In this document: positions 22,030 to 28,990 of the stretch, one piece after another
Position numbering within the stretch: position 1 is the stretch's first letter
Layout: every line of letters begins with the position of its first letter
From: a virus
Length of the DNA: 29,175 nucleotides
Reading direction: 5' to 3' (one strand)
Virus record (IMG/VR): IMGVR_UViG_3300037189_011142
Location: 1 to 29,175 of that record
The notes under the pieces: generated by a model
Seen by the model: the letters and a program-made list of their open reading frames with translations, nothing else
Told to the model about the DNA's origin: nothing
Database searches by the model: none
Position numbers and translations under genes: made by a program

Positions 22030-23639
22030 GTCGCCTCAGTGATGCTTGTGGGAGTCGTGGCAGAGTTCAGCGTGAAGGTCTTCGCCGTGCTCCCGTCGAT
22101 CTTCTTGAGTGTCTTCGTCGTGTCGCTGATGGCCGAATCTCCCATGTGGGCCATCAACTCAAACAGCGCTTGGGCCAGCGTCGGGGCCACACCAGCGGCG
22201 CGGTAGCTCTCGGTCATCTGACCCGTGTACAACGCCGTCGCGATCTCGCTTGCCGCACTCGCTGCCAAAGCGTTGGAGTCGATCGCACCAGCCGCAAAAT
22301 GCGTGTGGTCAATCACTGCGGGCTGTAGGTCATGGATGACAGCTGCAATATGTCCGGTACCCGTGATTTTCACCTCGACGTTGCTCGCGTCTGACCGAGG
22401 AATCCGCCCGCCGTACGTCCCTGCCGTCGTGTGTCCGCTCATCGCCTCGTCCCAGATACCATCGGCGATCTCACCGACCGCATCCGTAGCCAATGCCGAG
22501 GCCGTGAGGACATTCGCCGCCATCGCACCGACCGACGCATCCATCCGCCCGCTTACGAGTGCGGCCGGGAGCCTGCTCTGGATGTCCTGCGTGTCTACCT
22601 CGATCCGATCCGCCACAGTGTCCACTGTCACCACCAAGTCCCGGATCGTGTCCAGAATTCCCGTGGTTGGATCGGTCGGCGTTGGTCCACTGCCCGGAAT
22701 GCCGAGGATTGCACGGATGGCCGTCCGCTCGTCCGTCGTCCAGTCAGTGCCACCGCCGCCACCACCCGAGGGAGCCTGCTCGAGGGCCGTGGTGGTAAAC
22801 CGGGTCGTTCCCGCCCCGTTGTTTTCGACCAAATCATTAAGCAGCGAGTCCGCCACACCTACCGGGCTCGCCGGGTCGTAGGCCACCGCCAGGAGATGGT
22901 CGAGATGGTTCAACTCGATCGCGTCCTGAACTTCGCTCTGGACCTCAGTGTCCCAGGCCGAATTCCACGGGATGGCCGTGAGTTCGCTTCCGTCGATAGA
23001 CATGGCCGCGTTGGTGATCGCGCCAGCCGCGAAACTGCCCGAGGTAATCCCGCCCGTGTTGATCGACCCCACTGCACCCGTCACACTGGCCACGCTTCCG
23101 ACCACATTTCCGCCGACGTTGCCTGTCACGCTACCAACTGCCCCGGTGACTGACCCCACAGACCCCGAGACGCTCGTGATAGCCTGCGCTGTGCTGATCG
23201 TTGTCCCACTCAGATTGACCGCCGTGGTCGGGCTGCCAATGTTCGCGAAGTCGATGCCCGCTTCCCCTCCGATCGACACATCCAGAGAACGCCCGGCCGT
23301 CGTGGGTTTGAGGCACGCCGTTTTTCGCAGCGTGAACCGCCCGACCACAGTTCCCACAGCCGACACGCTATCGACCGTCCCCGTAGTGATCACTACATCG
23401 AAGAACGACCCCGCCGCGTAGAATGCATCCGAGGTATCGACCGTGACATGATTGAGGCCAGTCACCCCGTCAAAGTCCGCCGTGAGGGTGACGCCCGTGG
23501 TCGTTTGGGTCGTGCTCGCGTCCTTGTACACAGACAGTGCAGGTGTGCCCGCCAGCGTGAATGGTGCCCCGCTCGATGGTCGCATCGTGGTAAACTTGAA
23601 GTAGATCACACTTGAGTTGTCGAAGTCGCCGAGACTCAT
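22026..23639 (-). CDS. Tail fibre / tail spike protein with VTG-type repeats
   Basis: A 537-aa protein. The N-terminal ~105 residues (SVIYFKFTTMRPSSGAPFTL, LSVYKDASTTQTT, then DVVITTGTVDSVSAVGTVVG) form a beta domain I recall at the start of many phage tail fibres. Residues 156-197 are repeats of GSVTGAVGSV/NVGGNVVGSV type. The region from residue ~215 (DTEVQSEVQDAIELNHLDHL) continues with helical and coiled-coil segments seen in fibre shafts. The C-terminus (KTLKKIDGSTAKTFTLNSAT) would form the head or trimer tip. It probably mediates adsorption. No chaperone or cleavage motif seen. Confidence 0.75.
   Translation of the reverse strand: MSLGDFDNSSVIYFKFTTMRPSSGAPFTLAGTPALSVYKDASTTQTTTGVTLTADFDGVTGLNHVTVDTSDAFYAAGSFFDVVITTGTVDSVSAVGTVVGRFTLRKTACLKPTTAGRSLDVSIGGEAGIDFANIGSPTTAVNLSGTTISTAQAITSVSGSVGSVTGAVGSVTGNVGGNVVGSVASVTGAVGSINTGGITSGSFAAGAITNAAMSIDGSELTAIPWNSAWDTEVQSEVQDAIELNHLDHLLAVAYDPASPVGVADSLLNDLVENNGAGTTRFTTTALEQAPSGGGGGGTDWTTDERTAIRAILGIPGSGPTPTDPTTGILDTIRDLVVTVDTVADRIEVDTQDIQSRLPAALVSGRMDASVGAMAANVLTASALATDAVGEIADGIWDEAMSGHTTAGTYGGRIPRSDASNVEVKITGTGHIAAVIHDLQPAVIDHTHFAAGAIDSNALAASAASEIATALYTGQMTESYRAAGVAPTLAQALFELMAHMGDSAISDTTKTLKKIDGSTAKTFTLNSATTPTSITEAT
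23049..23174 (-). repeat. Tandem Gly-Ser-Val-Thr-Gly coding repeats in the fibre gene
   Basis: The fibre protein encodes about six short units around G-S-V-T-G-A-V / N-V-G-G-N-V-V / S-V-A-S-V-T-G. The DNA repeats are imperfect (variations on GGCAGCGTGACAGGC). Such repeats are known in fibre shafts and allow length variation by recombination or slippage. Confidence 0.7.
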
Positions 23640-23640
23640 G

Positions 23641-24693
23641 CTAGATCACCCTCGCCACTGGTAGTGCCACACTGCCACCGCCGCCGCTGGGAACAGTCAC
23701 CTGATCAATGACTGGCGAATAAAACACGGTCCGCCGCGTGTCATCGCTCCAATTGCCAGTCGTCCGCCGAGTCCTGTATCCAGTCACCCAAGCCGTGCCA
23801 AACGCCAACAGGTCTTCCGGGTCAATCACGAGGTTTTCGAGATTGGTCACCGTTCCCGCCGTCGTCCGCGAACTGATTCGGAATCCGCTCCCACCATTGA
23901 CCGTGACAGCGCCAGGAAAAAACACCCGCATCGTAGACGTTGACCCTGTCGCCTGCATGTCAATCGCCGAGTCGAGTGAAATCGTCTGGGCGACGGTCGT
24001 GTCGCTCGCGCCCGACCCCGAATAAATGCGGATCTCGCTGGTTGTCGACGCACTCATTCGGTACGCCGCCTCAACCCCCACCACACGGATCGATGTCAGA
24101 TCTGACGGCACGGTAAACACCATGCCCTCCTCGATGATTGATGCCGTCGTGATGGCGTTGGCGCTGGTGACCGAAATTGGGTTGCCAAAGACCCACGATG
24201 TCCCCGCGCCCTTGACTCCTCCCACGACTGGAGTTCCCAACTGTGTGGTGACCGCTCCAGTATTGTTGTATGTTTGCCCACGAGGCCAATGCAGAGGGTT
24301 TCCCCCAACCCGGACGTTGTTGGTGATGCTCGTACCTGCCGTGATTTTCAACACCACCGCCAGCCGCTCGCTAATCGTCGGCGTGTAGCTGGACCCAAGT
24401 GTCCGCCACCCTGCCCCAGCCGTTGCTGTCCAGGAGTCCTTGGCGTTGCCGCTGGACTTGATAGTGCCGTCGGGAATGCCTGCTGCAGTCACGCCCTGCA
24501 GCGAGATTTCCGCCGTGGGTGTTCCGCTCACTGCCGAGAAATTAAAAAACGCCTTGGCGATAGACTCAGCCGACGTGGCGCGAAAGAGATAGGCGAAGTA
24601 GTCCGTCACCTCATCGGTTGCAAACGTCGTGAACGATGAAGACGTTTGGTCCTTCGAGTATGCCGCGACCACCAGCCCGTCAGCAGCAGCCAT
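23641..24693 (-). CDS. Tail fibre-associated structural protein
   Basis: A 350-aa beta-rich protein one base away from the fibre gene; its ATG follows the preceding gene's stop closely. It contains two similar halves (TDYFAYLFRATSAESIAKAF with SWTATAGAGWRTLG, and EEGMVFTVPSDLTSIRVVG with AEIRIYSGSGAS-like stretches), suggesting two sandwich domains. A Gly4 loop near the C-terminus precedes the hydrophobic end. It probably forms part of the fibre or appendage. No catalytic motif is seen. Confidence 0.6.
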   Translation of the reverse strand: MAAADGLVVAAYSKDQTSSSFTTFATDEVTDYFAYLFRATSAESIAKAFFNFSAVSGTPTAEISLQGVTAAGIPDGTIKSSGNAKDSWTATAGAGWRTLGSSYTPTISERLAVVLKITAGTSITNNVRVGGNPLHWPRGQTYNNTGAVTTQLGTPVVGGVKGAGTSWVFGNPISVTSANAITTASIIEEGMVFTVPSDLTSIRVVGVEAAYRMSASTTSEIRIYSGSGASDTTVAQTISLDSAIDMQATGSTSTMRVFFPGAVTVNGGSGFRISSRTTAGTVTNLENLVIDPEDLLAFGTAWVTGYRTRRTTGNWSDDTRRTVFYSPVIDQVTVPSGGGGSVALPVARVI

Positions 24694-24696
24694 CGA

Positions 24697-25179
24697 TCAC
24701 CATCCTCTGAACGTGCGAGACTCGACAGCCGCGATGGCGTCGGGCGTGAATGCCGTGTGCCCGGCGAACCGCAGAAATGCCCCGATCTGCCACGCCAGCA
24801 AACGCGGATCTGTGGGGCGCTGTTCCAGCTCGTCGCGCGTGAATCCCAGTCCGTTACTTGCATCTCCAACCGTGTAGCCGAAATTGAGCTGGAAATCACC
24901 GTTTTCCCGCTGCGTGATTGATCCGACAAACACCGGCTGTGCGGGAGTCTGCAAGCCACCGCGCAACCGAATCCCGTCAATGACGCTCTGGGCTGTAGGG
25001 TCGGGCTTGCCCTCGATTGCCATGAAACAGCGCAGAGACTGCAACAGCATCGCGTCGGTCACATCGGACCGAAAGAACTCTCTGGTCTCGACGACCTCAT
25101 CTCGCCCGTCCCAGACCATCCGCCAGTGGTCAGCGTCGACCTGCGTCAGTGTCACCGCGTACTGTCGTATCGGCTCCAT
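24697..25179 (-). CDS. Hypothetical protein in fibre region
   Basis: A 160-aa protein starting at ATG in a TGATG junction with the coiled-coil gene; an in-frame ATG five codons upstream overlaps that gene and is less likely. It begins EPIRQYAVTLTQVDADHWRM, has GIRLRGGLQTPAQPVFVGSI and ends RFAGHTAFTPDAIAAVESRTFRGW. It looks mixed alpha/beta with no signal or membrane segment. It may be a fibre-assembly chaperone by position; that is a guess. Confidence 0.55.
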   Translation of the reverse strand: MEPIRQYAVTLTQVDADHWRMVWDGRDEVVETREFFRSDVTDAMLLQSLRCFMAIEGKPDPTAQSVIDGIRLRGGLQTPAQPVFVGSITQRENGDFQLNFGYTVGDASNGLGFTRDELEQRPTDPRLLAWQIGAFLRFAGHTAFTPDAIAAVESRTFRGW

Positions 25180-25415
25180 CAGACGGGCCTCCACGGCTCA
25201 ATGGGCTGATTCGTCCGGGTCTGATTCTGCTGCAATCGTGCCCACATCCCGCCAAGCTGGTTCAATGCCTCGGCGATCCGTGCAATCTGCGGGCCGGGAC
25301 TGGCTTTTTCGAGCTGGGCCATCCGTTCGGCCAGTCGCCTCATGCTCGTATCGAGCGCCCCGATCTGCCCTGTTAGTCGGGCCAGTTCACGCTGCACGTC
25401 TAGATCAATCGGCAT
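25179..25415 (-). CDS. Small coiled-coil protein
   Basis: A 78-aa protein with long heptad helices (REL..LTGQIGALDTSMRRLAERMAQLEK) and a second helix (QIARIAEALNQLGGMWARLQQ). It ends at the TGA of the TGATG junction with the next gene. Possible helper of trimer assembly or lysis, but nothing in the sequence decides this. Confidence 0.6.
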   Translation of the reverse strand: MPIDLDVQRELARLTGQIGALDTSMRRLAERMAQLEKASPGPQIARIAEALNQLGGMWARLQQNQTRTNQPIEPWRPV

Positions 25416-25817
25416 TTACTCAGCCTCCATCCTGCAAAGTAGGTCCGGTCTGTCTTGGTCGGTCGAATCCGAAAACAGCCACACCGCGAACCGCCACGCG
25501 AGATTTTCGAGCAGCGATCGCAGCAGCAGTAGCCCGATCGTCTCGATCAGGATACCACACCTCACATCTCGCTGCATGGCGTGCTCACAGTCGCGGGCAA
25601 CGGTCTCCGCCACAAACGCCGGTTGATATCGTGCTGGCCGCCCCGCTCGCCTTGCCCACTTCGCCGCAGCCCTGGCCGTCTGTTTGGCCAACGCCGGGAG
25701 GTGCACGTTGGCCGCGACCCGCTCTTTCTCAGTCGGTGGAGCACCCACCGCGACCCGCTGTTGCTCGTCGGCCCAGTACTCAATCTGCAGCAGTACCGCG
25801 AGTTCGTTGACGGTCAT
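25416..25817 (-). CDS. Putative membrane-associated small protein
   Basis: A 133-aa protein starting in ATGA overlap with the thioredoxin-like gene. Residues ~35-75 are helical and basic with many Ala and Arg (RAAAKWARRAGRPARY). Residues ~87-115 form one hydrophobic stretch (ILIETIGLLLLRSLLENLAW) that could span the membrane. Two Cys lie close to it (DCEHAMQRDVRC). It sits near the lysis-like cluster, so a membrane role in lysis is possible. No family is recognised. Confidence 0.5.
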   Translation of the reverse strand: MTVNELAVLLQIEYWADEQQRVAVGAPPTEKERVAANVHLPALAKQTARAAAKWARRAGRPARYQPAFVAETVARDCEHAMQRDVRCGILIETIGLLLLRSLLENLAWRFAVWLFSDSTDQDRPDLLCRMEAE

Positions 25818-26542
25818 TCAAGGCTGATCCTGATAGTCTTCCAATTGGTGGCGACCCGCACCTCGTTCTTCGGCGGTGACCACGTCGCCCCCTCGACACG
25901 ATAGCCGATCCCCAAGCCGAATTTGGTCACCGTCCCCCGAGGCGTCGGATCGTCGAACGTGATTCGCGGCTCCGGCCCGCTCAGATCGTACCGCCCCCGG
26001 ATCTCGCCCACCTGCAGGGTGACGCCGTCCGTCACCTCTGCGGTCTGGGGCTGATCTGGGACGAACGTAAACCGCCCACCACGCCCTGCGAATCGCCGCA
26101 CGGTGTCAACGGTCGTCTCCGCCTCCGGGGCTCGCCGTGGGGCTGCTACGGGCTCGCTGGCGGGGTTTTTCTCGCGGTACGCTGCAACGAGTTGCTCGAC
26201 GGTCTCGCGCCCCCGCCAGCCCACGATCTGCCAGTATCTCCCGTCCCCACCCTGGAAGATCCATGTTGGCGTGCTCTGGCCCTCCCGAGGGGCCTGGCGG
26301 GTGACCTGGAACGGAAACCCATTTTGAGCGATCCACGCATCGGCCGCAGCACACGGGGGACAATTGGCAGACGTGACCATCCAGACGCGGGGGAGTGCCG
26401 CCGCGATCCCGACGGGTGATGACGTCCCATCGGCCGCAGACGGCACCACGGCAGGAGGGCGGCTGCCGCTCCCCGGTCCTGGATTGATTGGCCCCGGGTC
26501 GGTGAATTGACCGAGGGCCGCGAGAATGATGATTGTCTTCAC
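25814..26542 (-). CDS. Thioredoxin-fold protein with CPPC motif
   Basis: A 242-aa protein. I chose GTG 26542, which overlaps the protease TGA as GTGA; the longer frame overlaps that gene. A short hydrophobic N-terminus (KTIIILAALG) could be a signal, and a Pro/Gly linker follows. CPPC (61-64) in VTSANCPPCAAADAW and the cis-Pro T91-P92 in STPTWIFQ give the thioredoxin active-site layout, and YWQIVGWRGRETVEQLVAAY completes the fold. The C-terminal ~90 residues form an unknown beta domain. Predicted to act in the periplasm or lysis region as a disulfide reductase or isomerase. Coupling to the C1 protease upstream suggests that it keeps the protease's active Cys in the right state (inference). 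Confidence 0.7.
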   Translation of the reverse strand: MKTIIILAALGQFTDPGPINPGPGSGSRPPAVVPSAADGTSSPVGIAAALPRVWMVTSANCPPCAAADAWIAQNGFPFQVTRQAPREGQSTPTWIFQGGDGRYWQIVGWRGRETVEQLVAAYREKNPASEPVAAPRRAPEAETTVDTVRRFAGRGGRFTFVPDQPQTAEVTDGVTLQVGEIRGRYDLSGPEPRITFDDPTPRGTVTKFGLGIGYRVEGATWSPPKNEVRVATNWKTIRISLE

Positions 26543-27354
26543 GCCATGAATCCTTTCCATCGGAATGTACGGGGGGCGAACCCTTGAACGCCGGACACCG
26601 TGTACGCGCCGAATGGCTGCGACAAAAGCGCGGTCATTGTGTCGACCGTGACAGCAAACCACCCGCCATCACCCCACCGCTCGCCGTGGGAGTTGGCGAC
26701 CCAGATCAGCCCACGTGACCGGTCGTAGTCGACCGCGCAAACAGCGTGACCACCGAGGGACCGACCACCCGGCACCCGATCGATGATCCCGCCCGCGTAC
26801 CCACCAATCTCGGTCGTCCAGTGCATCCCAAACACGGTCGCTCCGATCCCTGCCCCAAGCCGTTGGATCACCTCCTCCCCAGTTGTGGCTCTCGCGACGG
26901 ACTGCACTCGATGGAGTTTCGCCCGCGCCACGAGGTGCAATGGTAGCTCGGACTCAAACAGTTCGCCCTGCCGCCAATATGGGTACTCACTCTCCAGCAC
27001 GGCACCGGTGTCACGAGATGCCATGACACCCGCCTCGATGCTCACACCATTGTCCCCGCGTTGCAGCGTCTGCGCCCATTCAAGGGCCGCGAGATACGAC
27101 CACCTCGCCGACAGATCTTCGGGGGACGCCTGGAACGCCAAATCGAACAGCCGGGACACTTCCAGCGCCTTGTCGACCGCGTTCCCAGAGCATGAGTTAC
27201 GTAATCCCTGATCGTTGACCCTCAGCCACCGCCGCGCGTTCAGCGTGTCGGGGATGTCGCCGTCGTACACCGGCGGAGCACTACACACCAAGTCGACCAG
27301 ATCGATCTCGACGGATGACGCCTCAAGGCAGCCTAGACCGTGCTCTTCACTCAT
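26539..27354 (-). CDS. Papain-like C1 cysteine protease
   Basis: A 271-aa protein with the catalytic layout of papain-fold enzymes: DQGLRNSCSGNA (Gln49 oxyanion, Cys55 nucleophile), GGHAVCAVDYDR (His203) and VANSHGERWGDGGWF (Asn221 followed by W-G-D-G-G-W-F). The segment EYPYWRQGELFE is also typical. The length fits phage C1-like peptidases, but there is no clear propeptide or signal. It is encoded between a putative lipoprotein and the thioredoxin-like protein, in the block that would hold an endolysin, and I see no peptidoglycan hydrolase there. It may degrade a host protein layer or process phage proteins. The enzyme family is clear; the substrate is not. Confidence 0.8.
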   Translation of the reverse strand: MSEEHGLGCLEASSVEIDLVDLVCSAPPVYDGDIPDTLNARRWLRVNDQGLRNSCSGNAVDKALEVSRLFDLAFQASPEDLSARWSYLAALEWAQTLQRGDNGVSIEAGVMASRDTGAVLESEYPYWRQGELFESELPLHLVARAKLHRVQSVARATTGEEVIQRLGAGIGATVFGMHWTTEIGGYAGGIIDRVPGGRSLGGHAVCAVDYDRSRGLIWVANSHGERWGDGGWFAVTVDTMTALLSQPFGAYTVSGVQGFAPRTFRWKGFMA

Positions 27355-27703
27355 CAGACCACCCCCGCGAGAGACTCAGCAACACCGACCGCCATCGCTC
27401 CCGATCCCATTTGTCCTGTTCCCCCGCCGCGTCAAGAATCGCCCGCTCCAGCCGCTCATTCGCCACACGCCGTGCCTCGACCTGCTCCGCTCTCCACGCC
27501 TCAGCCGCTGACGCCCAGTCCCCCGGATCGCTCTCAGCCGCCTTGGCAGCTCGCTGGGAGAGTTCGGCGAACAGGGTCGAACGAAACTCCACGGCAGCCT
27601 GCTCGACCGCATCCGCTGGCGGGGTGGGGCTCACGTCACCGGGAGGACGTATCGGAGCACATCCACACCCCACCAGCAGGATCAGCGGCCAGAGCATTCT
27701 CAC
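27347..27703 (-). CDS. Putative lipoprotein, spanin-like
   Basis: A 118-aa protein. GTG 27703 is in GTGA overlap with the upstream gene; ATG 27697 is an alternative. The first residues are RMLWPLILLVGCGCAP, giving a short hydrophobic signal and a plausible lipobox (L-V-G-C) for acylation. The rest is charged helix (EFRSTLFAELSQRAAKAAESD and EQVEARRVANERLERAILDA). This matches Rz1-type outer-membrane lysis lipoproteins in layout, although Rz1 proteins are shorter. Its position between a holin-like gene and the protease supports lysis. Spanin function is inferred. Confidence 0.6.
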   Translation of the reverse strand: MRMLWPLILLVGCGCAPIRPPGDVSPTPPADAVEQAAVEFRSTLFAELSQRAAKAAESDPGDWASAAEAWRAEQVEARRVANERLERAILDAAGEQDKWDRERWRSVLLSLSRGWSDE

Positions 27704-28026
27704 TTGGGCGGCTCCGTCGGGTTGCTCTGCTGCCACGCCTTGACCACCGCTGTCAGCCGGTCCCACTCGCACGCAACCGCCAACTCATAGACGCTCTGGC
27801 ACACCTCCCGATGACCCGGTGATCCCGGCTTGGCCGCGTCCGCTGAGGGCTTGCCCAGAAACGCCTGCCCCACACCGCCAGCCGCAGCCAGCAGCGCCGG
27901 CACGCCAGCCCAGACCGCGAGTTCCCCGGGGGTGCCGTCGGCCGTGGTGAGGCGACCGAGGTTGCCGGTCGCGATCAGGCCAGACAGCAGAGAGACGATT
28001 TGCGTGATCAGGCGGGGCCACTTCAT
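27700..28026 (-). CDS. Holin-like protein with two membrane segments
   Basis: A 108-aa protein starting in ATGA overlap. Two hydrophobic segments (LITQIVSLLSGLIATG near residue 6 and LAVWAGVPALLAAAGGVG near 37) are joined by a short loop, then come a Pro/Ala/Lys stretch and a charged C-terminus. The size and two-segment layout fit class II holins. It is one of two membrane proteins in the lysis-like block; which one is the holin and which an antiholin is undecided. Confidence 0.6.
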   Translation of the reverse strand: MKWPRLITQIVSLLSGLIATGNLGRLTTADGTPGELAVWAGVPALLAAAGGVGQAFLGKPSADAAKPGSPGHREVCQSVYELAVACEWDRLTAVVKAWQQSNPTEPPK

Positions 28027-28235
28027 GGGGTAGGGCTCGGCGGGGGAGGGGTCGGCACCAGGGGCGACGGGGGGCCGACAATGACCAACGCTTGAATGAT
28101 TTCCATCACGCGGATCATCAATTCCTGTGCCCGTTGCTGCAGTCGCGGATTGTTGCTCGCCGGGGGAATTCCGGCAGGGGGTGGGAGCAGCGCGAGGGCC
28201 TGCCGCAGGCGGCTTTCGAGTTCATCAGGGGTCAT
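28023..28235 (-). CDS. Small Pro-rich protein in lysis block
   Basis: A 70-aa protein that starts at ATG 28235, 11 bases inside the upstream gene. The N-terminal half is helical (DELESRLRQALALLPPP), then LMIRVMEIIQALVIVG is hydrophobic, and the C-terminus is a Pro-rich tail (PSPLVPTPPPPSPTP). The hydrophobic part may be a single membrane segment. No family is recognised; possible accessory lysis protein. Confidence 0.5.
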   Translation of the reverse strand: MTPDELESRLRQALALLPPPAGIPPASNNPRLQQRAQELMIRVMEIIQALVIVGPPSPLVPTPPPPSPTP

Positions 28236-28560
28236 GCTTGCACCGTATGTTTTTGTTGAGTTCGTGAACGTCGGCCGCCAGACTCTTGAGGGCGTCGCTG
28301 TCGTTTTCGCGGGTCTCTTTCAGCGTTTCCATCAGTTCGCGTTGTGCTGCCGCCAGAGGTCGAATCACCTCCGTATACAGCACACTCGCACCGTCGCGAC
28401 CCCAAATCACCCCATTCCGAATCGCCCATGCCAATGCCCCGAGGAACAGTGCACAAGCCCCGGCCAGAGTCCATGTCGGGCCAGCCTCAGCGTTGAATGG
28501 GCCAGCATCCGCAAACAGCGGACCGACAAACGCCATCCCCACGCCGATTAGCTGGTTCAC
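28225..28560 (-). CDS. Holin-like membrane protein with coiled-coil tail
   Basis: A 111-aa protein starting at GTG in a GTGA overlap. The first ~60 residues contain two hydrophobic stretches (LIGVGMAFVGPLFADAG and LAGACALFLGALAWAI), then a coiled coil (EVIRPLAAAQRELMETLKET through DALKSLAADVHELNK) and a short C-terminus with KCKHDP-like residues. This is the layout of a holin with a regulatory tail. An ATG further upstream lies inside the 43-aa gene and is less likely. Confidence 0.6.
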   Translation of the reverse strand: MNQLIGVGMAFVGPLFADAGPFNAEAGPTWTLAGACALFLGALAWAIRNGVIWGRDGASVLYTEVIRPLAAAQRELMETLKETRENDSDALKSLAADVHELNKNIRCKHDP

Positions 28561-28688
28561 TTCGACGGCTCCACCGGAATCACCGCCGTCGATGTAGCCC
28601 ACCGCTGCACCACATGCAGCATCACCCGCCGCACGTCGTGGCCTGACAGTTTCCCCGCCTCACTCCCCACAATCGCTTGCGTGTCCAT
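28557..28688 (-). CDS. Short hypothetical protein (43 aa)
   Basis: A 43-aa protein starting at ATG 28688, which follows GGAGGTG at good spacing; a start further upstream lacks a ribosome binding site. It reads MDTQAIVGSEAGKLSGHDVR, then VMLHVVQRW and PVEPSK. Its stop is in GTGA overlap with the holin-like gene. Its ribosome binding site and start lie between the arms of a 13-bp inverted repeat. Function unknown; possibly a leader for the lysis block. Confidence 0.5.
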   Translation of the reverse strand: MDTQAIVGSEAGKLSGHDVRRVMLHVVQRWATSTAVIPVEPSK

Positions 28689-28716
28689 GTCGGCACCTCC
28701 GCTAGCGATTGTGGGG
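28665..28716 (-). promoter_or_regulatory. 13-bp inverted repeat flanking the start of the 43-aa gene
   Basis: The arms ccccacaatcgct (28665-28677) and agcgattgtgggg (28704-28716) are perfect reverse complements separated by 26 bases. A further two base pairs extend the stem inwards after one mismatch. The Shine-Dalgarno and ATG lie in the loop. In RNA this would be a long hairpin exposing or occluding the ribosome binding site; in DNA it could be an operator for a dimeric protein. Confidence 0.6.
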
Positions 28717-28738
28717 GACGGGCGCGAGGTCGTCAAGG

Positions 28739-28990
28739 TTATTCGGTTTCCGCGAACCCGAGGGCCATCATCTGAGACACTCGCCATCCTCGTAGCTGCT
28801 CCCAGTCCGGGGGCTTGCCCTGCAGCAGCACCCCCAGTCGTGCCAATCTCTCGGCCACCGTGTCGATCCTCGCCCGGCTCGCGGCGGGGCCGTGTGTCCC
28901 GCCCATCTGCTCGACACGGCGATTACGCTGGGCTGGTGGGGCTGGTGATCTGGCTTGTCGGATGCGGGTGTAGAGGGTGCGATCGGTCAC
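28739..28990 (-). CDS. Hypothetical protein downstream of methyltransferase
   Basis: An 83-aa, Arg-rich protein with GTG start in GTGA overlap with the methyltransferase end. It has a basic N-terminus (TLYTRIRQARSPAPPAQRNR) and a short helical C-terminal part (ERLARLGVLLQGKPPDWEQL, ending MMALGFAETE). About 50 bases separate it from the 43-aa gene. No family is recognised. Confidence 0.5.
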   Translation of the reverse strand: MTDRTLYTRIRQARSPAPPAQRNRRVEQMGGTHGPAASRARIDTVAERLARLGVLLQGKPPDWEQLRGWRVSQMMALGFAETE

